Part shown: positions 22,896 through 30,779 of the stretch, in pieces
Layout of the letters: every line of letters begins with the position of its first letter
Position numbering within the stretch: the stretch's first letter is position 1
DNA from: Bellilinea sp034411135
GTDB taxonomy: Bacteria; Chloroflexota; Anaerolineae; Anaerolineales; Anaerolineaceae
NCBI GenBank assembly: GCA_034411135.1
Contig: DAOUMN010000056.1
Coordinates: 1-64,000, forward strand
Direction: 5' to 3'
DNA: 64,000 nt
Made by a program: the position numbers and the translations under genes
Notes under the pieces: generated by a model
What the model was told of the DNA's origin: nothing
Databases searched by the model: none
Seen by the model: only the letters and a program-made list of their open reading frames with translations

Positions 22896-24617
22896 TCAAC
22901 CACCCAGGGCGGCAGACCATTTTTTGAGCAAATCGCGCCGCCGGGCTGCATCTGCGGGCAGGGTAAGCGGACGTCCGCGCGTATCGATTATGGCGCCGCA
23001 AACGCCGCCGATAATTTTGAATGAACGGGTTGAGTCCTTACCAGACGGGTCAATCACCAAGGGGCGCAGTGCTTGCAGGTGAATGCGCGCGACCTGCCCG
23101 GACTGGATCGGCAGAGGGGTAATCATGCCCTGGCGGACTTCCAGGCTGACTTGATCGCCGGCTTCGTATTCCACTCGCACCTTTAGGATGGACGTGCCGT
23201 AGCGGGCGCTGCTGAGCGGTGAGATAACCGTTCCCAGGTTGAGGTAGGCGTTGGATTCGATTACCTGCACCGGCAGGACACTGTTATTAGCGGCGATTAC
23301 CCCAAGGGCGGAGGTCAAGCCGTGGGCATCCATGACAAAAGTAGTCACCCCAAAGGGTTGGATGCCATCGATCAGTTGCATCAGGCTTTGCGCCGCGCTC
23401 CACTGGGTAATGGGCATACCGGCTGCCAGCACGGGCTCGCAGACCAGTGGAGTCTCGCTGAACCGGGCACGGTGCTGTGCCAGCGCGGAATTCAACAGCT
23501 GGCGCACCATCGCCTGCTCGATGGCGACACTTTCCTGAGTGGCAGGTAAAATTGCCGGGTGGAGCGTCTTGTGCCAAAGGTAATCCTGGACAACACTTTC
23601 CGGAATGTGAATCGGCAGCCAACGGGTGATATCCGCTAGTGGAATGTTTTTGAGAGCTTGCGCCAGCCCAACCCCCATGCCCATTGGGAAGACGCTCAAA
23701 CCCAAGTTGCCCTGCCTGGCGGCAGCTACAATCAGGTTGCCCGCGCCCAGATCAAGACCGATGACTCCTTTTTGTGGGTTGTTGATCCGGCTGAGAAAAC
23801 GTACCATACGTCCGAAGGCATAGGGAGTGGAAAGCGGCTCACTGGCGCAGATTGACCGGTAGGACTGCAAACCACCCAATTGGCGCATGCGGATGTGCAA
23901 CTCTGCGTCGCCAAACACTTCCTGCGCCGGGGGAAGATTTTCATGGTCGATTTCCGGACGAACATTGGGTGCCAGATGAACCTGGGTGTATTTGCTCAAC
24001 ACGTCCTTGACCGCTGTGGCTAGTGCCTGGTTACCAGCAAAAATGATCTCGGGGCGCTTTTCGCGGGGGACAATTTGCAGCGCCAGGCTGAGCAGGTCGA
24101 CATTTTTTGCCACCGAGCGGGTTGCACCCTGGTCAGTTCCCCCAGAGAGAATGATCAGGTCCGGCTGCGCCCGCAAGAGGGCATCAATCTGCATCTCCGG
24201 CGCGCGTCGGTCGTTCAGACCGATGGTTTCGACGATCAACGTGCGCGCAGAGGCAGCCAGACGGCGAGCGCTTTCCAGAGAGACGTCCTCCAGCAAACCC
24301 ATCACCGCCACTCGCAGCGGCTGACCGGCGGAGTAGGTCAGCACGACCTGATCCACACCGCTGCCGTCTGGTCTTGCGGGTAGGATCAGGCGCGAATCTT
24401 CAACGAAGATGCGCGCCGTGATACCCTGTAAATTGACGATTGCCTGATGGATACCCTCACTGATGTCGAAGAAAGGCGCGTTGACGGTGGTGGGGGCGCG
24501 CCCCGAGCCAATAAAGCGGTATTGCCCATCGACCACATCGAACAGCAAAGCTCGGGTGTGAATACTGCCAATTTCGATGGCGAGTACGGATTCGGCGTCA
24601 ACAAGGGAGGTGGTCAT
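22896..24617 (-). CDS. MutL/GlmL-like ASKHA ATPase
   Basis: The 573-residue protein resembles GlmL/MutL, the actin/Hsp70-fold companion of the B12-dependent glutamate mutase. Phosphate-binding loops are visible: A-I-E-I-G-S-I-H-T-R-A near the N terminus and G-L-D-L-G-A-G-N around residue 275; a third glycine-rich turn (L-S-G-G-T-D-Q-G) follows an L-I-I strand. In classical clusters mutL lies between the cobalamin-binding mutS and mutE; here neither is present. Instead it is flanked by membrane proteins with gaps of 9-46 bases, so a role other than mutase reactivation is likely. Full length, no missing motif seen. Confidence 0.85.
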   Translation of the reverse strand: MTTSLVDAESVLAIEIGSIHTRALLFDVVDGQYRFIGSGRAPTTVNAPFFDISEGIHQAIVNLQGITARIFVEDSRLILPARPDGSGVDQVVLTYSAGQPLRVAVMGLLEDVSLESARRLAASARTLIVETIGLNDRRAPEMQIDALLRAQPDLIILSGGTDQGATRSVAKNVDLLSLALQIVPREKRPEIIFAGNQALATAVKDVLSKYTQVHLAPNVRPEIDHENLPPAQEVFGDAELHIRMRQLGGLQSYRSICASEPLSTPYAFGRMVRFLSRINNPQKGVIGLDLGAGNLIVAAARQGNLGLSVFPMGMGVGLAQALKNIPLADITRWLPIHIPESVVQDYLWHKTLHPAILPATQESVAIEQAMVRQLLNSALAQHRARFSETPLVCEPVLAAGMPITQWSAAQSLMQLIDGIQPFGVTTFVMDAHGLTSALGVIAANNSVLPVQVIESNAYLNLGTVISPLSSARYGTSILKVRVEYEAGDQVSLEVRQGMITPLPIQSGQVARIHLQALRPLVIDPSGKDSTRSFKIIGGVCGAIIDTRGRPLTLPADAARRRDLLKKWSAALGG

Positions 24618-24626
24618 AAGGTTTTC

Positions 24627-25313
24627 TCAAGGAAGCATGCTTTGCAATGCGGTGCGGAGAAAATCAAAGCGCTCGATCAACGCGGTCAGGGCAGCTGCCA
24701 GAACACCGGCATACAGCGCACCAAGCGTGATGGCGATGAAAACCTGACCGGCAGCGGCAATGACTTGGATCGCGCCAGCCCGTCCGACTTGCTGATTCGC
24801 TTTACGGCGGGCGGAGAATTGAAAATAAATCAGAGTCGATACCGTGCCGACCAGCAGAATGACGGAACCGATCAACTGGCTGCCCGCTTGCAGCGCGTCC
24901 GGCGCTTGAGCCAGACCGAATGGCTGGATGGTGCCTCGTATTTGCCCAAACAGCGTTCCACTGATTGCGCCTGTGATGATTACTGCAGCACCAACTCCGA
25001 CCAGGAACGCCATCGAGGGATTACCCAACACTGTGAAGCGTGGGGATAGTTTGAACAAAAGAAGCAGGCTGAGCACTGCTGGTATGATGGTGAGCAGTTT
25101 CTCGGATACACTGCCGAAAATGAGCGGAGCAACCAGACGAGGCAGGATAACCTGGTAAAGCAGAATGATTGCAACATACCCGGCAGATACGCCGATGAAC
25201 AGGTAGGTGACGATTCGGAAAAGGGGGTTATCCCCCAATAAATAACTCAGGGTGAGCAGGGTGAGGAAGAATGCAACCGCAGTCCAGATGAAATCCATGT
25301 CCATGGGGTTCAA
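24627..25313 (-). CDS. Polytopic membrane protein of the MutL-like operon
   Basis: The 228-residue hydrophobic protein has about six membrane helices with short loops; polar charged residues are mainly near a central loop (S-A-R-R-K-A-N-Q-Q-V-G). I do not recognise a family. It overlaps the zinc-ribbon gene upstream by 4 bases and ends 9 bases before the MutL-like gene, so it is tightly linked to both. It may form a membrane complex with the two other polytopic proteins of the operon; this is inference from context only. Confidence 0.78.
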   Translation of the reverse strand: MNPMDMDFIWTAVAFFLTLLTLSYLLGDNPLFRIVTYLFIGVSAGYVAIILLYQVILPRLVAPLIFGSVSEKLLTIIPAVLSLLLLFKLSPRFTVLGNPSMAFLVGVGAAVIITGAISGTLFGQIRGTIQPFGLAQAPDALQAGSQLIGSVILLVGTVSTLIYFQFSARRKANQQVGRAGAIQVIAAAGQVFIAITLGALYAGVLAAALTALIERFDFLRTALQSMLP

Positions 25314-27775
25314 TTCCTCTTCTCAGATTTTGGCTTGACCAGCTGACGGCCGATGAAAAATAAGCTGCTGAGCAGAATCATCACCACAATTAACATCAAA
25401 CCAGCCTGGTAGGCGTTCCAATAACCTGACCGCAGAGATGCGCCTCCACTTAACTGCTGGTAGGCGGCAAATCCGGGTAGCCCGGCGAGCATTCCCGTCA
25501 CCTGCCCGCTTTGAATGTAGGGTTGGATCATTGGTGCCGCCTGATTGCTGGCAATTACCAGCAGCGGGGTTTCACCCAACGCCGTGGCAACCTGTTCCAC
25601 AAACACCCGGCTGTTTTCAGTATTATCGGTCAATAACAGAACAGCGGAGAAATCGGATAGTTTGGTAACATTTTGTAAAAATGGGCGGTCCCAGGCAAAA
25701 CCCCCCTCGTGGTCGGTGGGTGCTGCCAGTCGCGGCTGGCTTGCGAGGGCTGCCAGCGCACTACTACCGCCAGGTAAATAGCCGATATTCATCACAGCAT
25801 CCGGGTTATACCCATCCATTTCTGCTAACAGGTCTTCGGCAAGGACAGCCCCGGTGGGATTGGTGGAGAGAATGACCAGCGGGATGTTGTTGGATAACAA
25901 ATCTTGCATGACTGGCGCAGCTGCAGTACGGATTTCTCCTGCCAGGGCAGGTTCGAAATCCACTGCCAGCAGGATCGGCGCGGTTGGGGATGTGTTCCTG
26001 GAAAGGGATTGAATGCGGGTGAAGAAGGCAACGTTTTCTGGCGCGTACAATCTGGGTAACCCGGTAGCGGTGAACCCACCAACCAGAAACGCCAGCACAA
26101 CCACCACGATCAGCATGCTGACCAGAATGCGCGCCAGCAGGCGTGGAGCGCTGCTTTTTTCAGCCGGGGCGGGCTGGGCGCGTTTTTCATCAGCAACCAG
26201 GTTTTCCAGCAAGCTGGCATAGAGGCGTTGTTTTTCGAGCACCTGCAGCCGTCCGGAGTAAATGCCGGGTTTGGAATACTGGGTAACCAATGCTTCACCT
26301 GGAAGCACGCCCTGGTAGCCGGTCAATGGACCGCTGGTTTCAACGCGTTGATCGGCATCGCTGCCGGTGCGCCCCGGGGCGACCGCTTCGAGCGGGCGCA
26401 TAGCTTGCAGCCAGCCGGGCAAGTCAGCCGGTTCCAGGCTGGTTTCACCTTCGGCTGCCATTTTTTCACCCTCATGCAGGCTTTCGAGCAGCTGCTCGTC
26501 GGCGAACCAGTCGGGTAGTTCGTCGCTGATGAAAGGCGCTGTAACGGCTTCATCATCGGGTATTGCCGATTCCTCTGGTTGGATGCCAAAGGCAGCGCTG
26601 GATTCCAGTTCCTCCAACGGCGGCAGTTCTTCCGCAAAAAGCAAATCGAACGGCGGCGCTTCGCTGTCCACTTCGGCAGAAGGGCCGCTTTCCTCGAAGG
26701 CGGGTTGTTCTTCCTCAGGCTGGATGAGGTGGGTTTCTTCTTCAACCGGGAGTGGCTCGAAGGATTTGAGCCATTCTTCACCGCTGAGTTTGGGGGTTTC
26801 TGCCTGTGGCAGCGCCTCTTCGGTCATTGCATCGAAGGATTTCAGCCATTCTTCCCCGGAAACGGACAGGGGTTCGCTGGTTGTTTGATCAGCTGGCAAT
26901 TCCTCCTCAGCAGCCAGAGATGCCAGCCAGTCCTCGCCGGTTAGGTCGGTCTTTTCAACTTCGCTGGTGGGGAGGGATTCTGCTGCCGGGTATTCAACCG
27001 GCGACGTTTCTTCCGCTTCGAGCGAGGGAATAAATGGTGAGCTTTCTGTTTCGCCAGGCTCTGGCTCTCCGAATGATTCGAAGGATTTCAGCCAGTCGTC
27101 ACCGGTGTCTGCGGGGGATTCTTCGAAGGGCGTAGATTCACCGGCGTATGAACCGAAAGACTTCAGCCAGTCCGGGGTTTCTTCCGTGGGTAATGCTGTT
27201 TCGTCGGCGGGTATCTCCTCCTCACTTGGCTGTGGAAGTGTGGATAGCCATTCCGGTAGTTCGCCTTCCTCTGGCATGGGCTCGGCTTCCGGTTCAGCAG
27301 TGACCTGCAGAGTGTCTGGGATGGTATCCTCCAACGGTTCGGAAGGACCTTCCGCGGCGGCGAGCCAGTCGGGCAGGGGAATTTCATCGAGAGGTTGTTC
27401 GATTGGTTGGCTTTCGCCTGCTCCGGTTTGATCTGTGATATGGATCTCCTTTAGCCAGTCGGGCAGTTCCTCTTCCTGTTCAGTGCCTTCAAAGGGTTGC
27501 TCCTTTGGAGCCTCTTCCTGGGTGCGCTGGCGGATGCGTGCCAACCAGTCGGGGATTTCTTCTTCGCTGGAGGGTGTTTCTTCTGTCTGTGTTGATTCAT
27601 TGTCTGGCAGCGGATGAGTATCCCCGCGCAGGCTGTTTAACCAGTCATCATCCGGGCTGGATTGCGGTGTAGATGGGACAATTGGCTCGCCGAACAGGAA
27701 TTTGTGGCAGGATCGGCATTGATCAGCGTCCGGCGAGTTGGATGTTCCGCAGTAGGGACAGATGATCTCACTCAT
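25310..27775 (-). CDS. Zinc-ribbon membrane protein with twelve W-L motifs
   Basis: The product (821 residues from the ATG at 27775) begins with a zinc ribbon (C-P-Y-C ... C-R-S-C, C-x2-C-x10-C-x2-C). About 450 residues of acidic, Pro/Ser-rich, probably disordered chain follow. It carries twelve short motifs of the form [D/E/G]-W-[L/F], e.g. L-P-D-W-L-K-E-I and G-E-E-W-L-K-S-F. A membrane helix (about 555-580) leads to an alpha/beta extracytoplasmic part of about 215 residues and a second helix close to the C terminus. The motifs look like repeated docking sites for a partner protein. An upstream in-frame start would overlap the preceding gene; M-S-E-I-I-C-P-Y-C-G is preferred. Function unknown. 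Confidence 0.8.
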   Translation of the reverse strand: MSEIICPYCGTSNSPDADQCRSCHKFLFGEPIVPSTPQSSPDDDWLNSLRGDTHPLPDNESTQTEETPSSEEEIPDWLARIRQRTQEEAPKEQPFEGTEQEEELPDWLKEIHITDQTGAGESQPIEQPLDEIPLPDWLAAAEGPSEPLEDTIPDTLQVTAEPEAEPMPEEGELPEWLSTLPQPSEEEIPADETALPTEETPDWLKSFGSYAGESTPFEESPADTGDDWLKSFESFGEPEPGETESSPFIPSLEAEETSPVEYPAAESLPTSEVEKTDLTGEDWLASLAAEEELPADQTTSEPLSVSGEEWLKSFDAMTEEALPQAETPKLSGEEWLKSFEPLPVEEETHLIQPEEEQPAFEESGPSAEVDSEAPPFDLLFAEELPPLEELESSAAFGIQPEESAIPDDEAVTAPFISDELPDWFADEQLLESLHEGEKMAAEGETSLEPADLPGWLQAMRPLEAVAPGRTGSDADQRVETSGPLTGYQGVLPGEALVTQYSKPGIYSGRLQVLEKQRLYASLLENLVADEKRAQPAPAEKSSAPRLLARILVSMLIVVVVLAFLVGGFTATGLPRLYAPENVAFFTRIQSLSRNTSPTAPILLAVDFEPALAGEIRTAAAPVMQDLLSNNIPLVILSTNPTGAVLAEDLLAEMDGYNPDAVMNIGYLPGGSSALAALASQPRLAAPTDHEGGFAWDRPFLQNVTKLSDFSAVLLLTDNTENSRVFVEQVATALGETPLLVIASNQAAPMIQPYIQSGQVTGMLAGLPGFAAYQQLSGGASLRSGYWNAYQAGLMLIVVMILLSSLFFIGRQLVKPKSEKRN

Positions 27776-27779
27776 AGGA

Positions 27780-28397
27780 TTATCCGCTGTAAGGGCGGTC
27801 TGCACCAATCAAAACCCGCAGACCGGTAGTTATGCTGCCGAGCGCAATACCAAGCAGGATGCCGCGTGCGCCTGCCACCGGCAGGGTGTTAAGAGCTGCC
27901 AGCACGTCTTTGACCAGGGGAATGGACTCGCCGACGGTGAGGAAGCCACTCAGCACGACCAGAAATACAACCGTGCTGGCGGCAAAAAGGATAGCCATCC
28001 AGCCCACCCGACGCTGAAACATGCGGATGCTGGCAAAAGTCAGGCTGACGGTCAGCACACCCATCAGGCTGGCTTCAATGGGAAACTGGATGTGTGTAAC
28101 CACTTTTTGAAAATCGGGGTCTGAGGGACCGAGAATCAGACCGGCAGCAAACGTGGCTATAAAACCAAGCAGCAGGATGATGCTGTAGGTGTCCCGCTCA
28201 CGGGGGTTGTTTAATTTGTGCCAGTGAACGCCAAGTAGATTCAGAATGGCTACCAATCCGGCGGCAGCCGCAACCGGGATTGCCCAGGAGAGCAGTGTCT
28301 GGCGGACCGGCTGTAGGGTGGGGACGGGCAGAAAAGCGCCGAGCAATATGATGATGCCGACCGCAATTGCCAGAGCAGTGGAAAATGGCGCTCTCAT
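27780..28397 (-). CDS. Polytopic membrane protein of the MutL-like operon
   Basis: The 205-residue protein has about six membrane helices with a mid-protein soluble loop (L-G-V-H-W-H-K-L-N-N-P-R-E-R-D-T). Translation probably starts at the ATG at 28397, which overlaps the stop of the upstream gene (ATGA). The next gene starts 4 bases after its stop. No family recognised; the tight coupling on both sides suggests equimolar subunits. Confidence 0.78.
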   Translation of the reverse strand: MRAPFSTALAIAVGIIILLGAFLPVPTLQPVRQTLLSWAIPVAAAAGLVAILNLLGVHWHKLNNPRERDTYSIILLLGFIATFAAGLILGPSDPDFQKVVTHIQFPIEASLMGVLTVSLTFASIRMFQRRVGWMAILFAASTVVFLVVLSGFLTVGESIPLVKDVLAALNTLPVAGARGILLGIALGSITTGLRVLIGADRPYSG

Positions 28398-29137
28398 ATC
28401 AACCCCACTAGTGTCAAAATGGCGCCCGCAATAAGCACAAGCACCACGCCCCAACGAAGGATATCCTGAACTTGCAGGCTGGCGGTATATACCGCTCCAG
28501 CATTCAGGTAGGCAGGGGTGGCAAACAGCTCCTCGCCGATCAGAGTTTCCTGGGCGGAGGGGAAGAGCGCTGCCTGGGCGCTGAGTGAATCGGTGGCTGC
28601 CAGGCTGAAGGCGGATTCCATGTCAGCGGCTTCCATCAACAAGGCGATTTCCGCTCCGAAATTACCCACCGCGATGTGAGTGGAGACATTTTCGCTGTCG
28701 GCGACCGGGAGTAAGCCGGCAGCGTAGGAGAACGAGGTTGCCCCGCTCAACCGGCCGCGGTCAGCATTATACAGTTCCAACTGATTGATCTGGCGATAGG
28801 CAGCTCGCAGCGTATCCTGACTGAGGATGGCAAGAGTTCCTTCTCCACTGGTGGCAAGCGGCGGGCGGTCACTGATGCTGCTGACCCGTGCTATTCGTTC
28901 GAGGGTGGACAGTCCCGCCAGACCAGACGCGCTGATAGACTGGGTCATACCGGCTTTGCCAAGCGTGATGTGTATACGGGTGCCGTTCTCGACCGCCAGT
29001 CCAATGGCGCGGCGCAGACGGTCGAAGGCTGGTAGCGGGCGCAATCCGCTGCGCAAGATGCTGCGCTGTACGGTGAGCAGAAAAATCAACCCCACGCTGA
29101 CCAGAATCAACGCCAGTGCGATGATTGCTTCGATCAT
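28394..29137 (-). CDS. Membrane protein with two terminal helices (DUF6754-like)
   Basis: The 247-residue protein has one N-terminal (about 2-22) and one C-terminal (about 226-246) hydrophobic helix around a soluble domain rich in small residues. Stretches such as T-R-I-H-I-T-L-G-K-A-G-M, S-G-A-T-S-F-S-Y-A-A-G and V-G-N-F-G-A-E-I-A-L-L are conserved-looking. It resembles proteins labelled DUF6754 in Anaerolineae; that label is from memory and uncertain. It starts 6 bases after the small first gene of the operon ends. Confidence 0.75.
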   Translation of the reverse strand: MIEAIIALALILVSVGLIFLLTVQRSILRSGLRPLPAFDRLRRAIGLAVENGTRIHITLGKAGMTQSISASGLAGLSTLERIARVSSISDRPPLATSGEGTLAILSQDTLRAAYRQINQLELYNADRGRLSGATSFSYAAGLLPVADSENVSTHIAVGNFGAEIALLMEAADMESAFSLAATDSLSAQAALFPSAQETLIGEELFATPAYLNAGAVYTASLQVQDILRWGVVLVLIAGAILTLVGLI

Positions 29138-29143
29138 ACCTGT

Positions 29144-29395
29144 TTAGACCTCCTCTCGCAAAAATGCGATAAAGGATTGGCTCTCCTGGCTATCCTCCAG
29201 CAATCCCGCCACAGCCAGCCAGGGTTTTCTGGATGGGGAAAAGGTCTCGATCAGGGGAATACCGGCAAAAAGTGCCTGGGCTGCCAGGATTCGCAAAGGA
29301 GCAGCTGCCTCGAGGAAAAGGATGGCCATATCCTGCAGCCGGTTGCGGTGAAGAAATATTGCCCAATCTTGCCAGTATGCACGATTTTCGTCCAT
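29144..29395 (-). CDS. Small uncharacterised protein, first gene of the MutL-like operon
   Basis: The 83-residue product (from the ATG at 29395) is a helical, Leu/Ala-rich soluble protein without a recognisable domain. It has no ribosome site; TATACT (complement of 29402-29407) lies six bases before the ATG, so the operon mRNA may be leaderless. The frame continues upstream to a further start, but that would run through the promoter. Its stop is 6 bases from the next start. Confidence 0.65.
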   Translation of the reverse strand: MDENRAYWQDWAIFLHRNRLQDMAILFLEAAAPLRILAAQALFAGIPLIETFSPSRKPWLAVAGLLEDSQESQSFIAFLREEV

Positions 29396-29471
29396 ACAAT
29401 CAGTATAGCATAATTTTTTCAATGGACTTTTTGGGCGGGTATTTGTTTTATTCCAGTACAACGAAGGCTTG

Positions 29472-30209
29472 CTACAACCTGCGTCCCCATAGCGTAGTGC
29501 CGCCGCCTCTTAACCAATACTGCTCGATGGCGGTGCGCATGTTTTGCTCATCCTGCCAGAAGGTGCTGATTTGTGAGCGGTAACAAGCGACTGCATCCTG
29601 CCAGGCAGCCAGAGAGGAGCGCATGATACTGAGCGCGTGGCTTTCCCAGGCTGGATCGAGCCGGGCTGAAAAATCGTTTTCTTGCTCGACCACGTAAGGG
29701 TAGTCGGCGTAATACAACAAAGGACGGTGGATTTGTTCGGCGGCTGCGCGGGTGAGGTGATGATCGATATGACCGCCGATAGTTAACGGGCTAACCAATA
29801 TACAATTTGTTGGAAGGGTACAGGCAAGTCCGGCGGCAATTTGCTCCACAAGATAGCGCTCACTGGCTGGCAGGGGTTGGAACAAATCTTCATTGTGCTC
29901 AACCAGAGGGCTCCCGGTGGCTGGGTTGCGGCGGTAAATGCAATCGGGTATGTCGAGATGGCGAGTGGAAGCGCCCAAACGGCGGCAGGCTTGTAAATCC
30001 TCCGCACGGCGCAATTCAATCGCTCCTGTGCCGCTGCCCCAGCGGGCATGCAATTCTTCCGCCAGGGGTGAAAAATCTCCTGGGGGTGGGTCCCCGGCGC
30101 AGATGGTGATGATTTCGACTGCGTCACCGGTTTGCGTTCGTTGGTGAATCCACCCGCCGCACGAAAGCACCGCATCATCCAGGTGGGGGGATAAAAAAAT
30201 CCAATCCAT
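29472..30209 (-). CDS. PIG-L family deacetylase (LmbE-like)
   Basis: The 245-residue enzyme belongs to the zinc-dependent N-acetylglucosamine de-N-acetylase family. The N-terminal zinc and catalytic motif S-P-H-L-D-D-A (about 7-13) and the second site G-G-H-I-D-H-H are present. Substrates of the family include GlcNAc-inositol and antibiotic or surface sugars; it is not specified here. TACAAT on the minus strand lies 9 bases before the ATG, with TTATCA 17 bases further up, giving a leader of at most a few bases. Divergent from the small gene at 30268. Confidence 0.88.
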   Translation of the reverse strand: MDWIFLSPHLDDAVLSCGGWIHQRTQTGDAVEIITICAGDPPPGDFSPLAEELHARWGSGTGAIELRRAEDLQACRRLGASTRHLDIPDCIYRRNPATGSPLVEHNEDLFQPLPASERYLVEQIAAGLACTLPTNCILVSPLTIGGHIDHHLTRAAAEQIHRPLLYYADYPYVVEQENDFSARLDPAWESHALSIMRSSLAAWQDAVACYRSQISTFWQDEQNMRTAIEQYWLRGGGTTLWGRRL

Positions 30210-30267
30210 GGTGAAGATATTGTACCATTCGCCTGTCTTCGTGATAAAATCCAGTCTGGAGGTGCGT

Positions 30268-30576
30268 GTGGGCTGGCTTGATTTTTTATTCGAAAAGAAA
30301 CCCTATCCGCCTGAAATGCGCATCGAAATCGAGCGACTGATTGAAGATCTGGTGCGGATTGGCGAGAAAGAAGATTTTCTCTCCGAGCGATCGGGAGGGT
30401 CTTTTAACGCCCAATGCCGTCATACCCGCGCTCGTGAAATTGGCATCCGTCTGAATCAAGTTGGCGGGATTGAACTGATGGAATATGTTCAAAAAAAGGT
30501 GCGCAAACGGCTGGGCGCTAACTTGGCTTCCCATCTTGCCTACGCCTGGGCGGATATTGGCAAGTGGGTACCATAA
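30268..30576 (+). CDS. Small conserved-looking cytoplasmic protein
   Basis: The 102-residue protein begins at a GTG with GGAGG 5 bases upstream (30258-30262). It starts G-W-L-D-F-L-F-E-K-K-P-Y-P-P-E-M and is helical and charged, without membrane segments. C-terminal residues A-Y-A-W-A-D-I-G-K-W look conserved. I do not recognise a family. It lies directly in front of the manganese riboswitch, with its own start but no visible terminator. Confidence 0.7.
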   Translation: MGWLDFLFEKKPYPPEMRIEIERLIEDLVRIGEKEDFLSERSGGSFNAQCRHTRAREIGIRLNQVGGIELMEYVQKKVRKRLGANLASHLAYAWADIGKWVP

Positions 30577-30583
30577 ACCCGTC

Positions 30584-30612
30584 TTGACAGCTCCTTTTCT
30601 TTGGAGTAGACT
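30584..30612 (+). promoter_or_regulatory. Promoter of the riboswitch-ATPase transcript
   Basis: TTGACA at 30584-30589 and TAGACT at 30607-30612 with a 17-base spacer. The transcript would begin near 30619, just before the riboswitch aptamer. Confidence 0.88.
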
Positions 30613-30619
30613 GATGCTT

Positions 30620-30744
30620 GTTGTGGGGAGTAGCCCCCTGGCAGGGACGGGTTGTCGTCAAAACGAAGTGTTATCTTCCGGCACCCCGGGCGCGTAAGCC
30701 GTGCGTCAGGCAAGACCATCACGTTGATCGGGATGGTCTTTTTT
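30620..30744 (+). promoter_or_regulatory. yybP-ykoY (Mn2+) riboswitch
   Basis: The leader carries the conserved parts of this family in order: GGGGAGTAG at 30625-30633, GTCGTCA about 30654-30660, the CCCCGGGCGCG segment about 30683-30693, and GGCAAGACC at 30709-30717. Known members sense Mn2+ and turn on manganese exporters. The 3' strand of the aptamer (AAGACC) also forms the terminator stem, so ligand binding can prevent termination. It controls the P-type ATPase that follows. Confidence 0.92.
30712..30744 (+). terminator. Riboswitch-controlled intrinsic terminator
   Basis: A 9-bp stem (AAGACCATC at 30712-30720 with GATGGTCTT at 30732-30740, 11-base loop) runs straight into six T (30739-30744). 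Its 5' strand is shared with the aptamer, the usual expression platform of an ON switch. Confidence 0.9.
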
Positions 30745-30779
30745 GTATACCGTCCCATATTTGACGAACGGGAGGTAGG

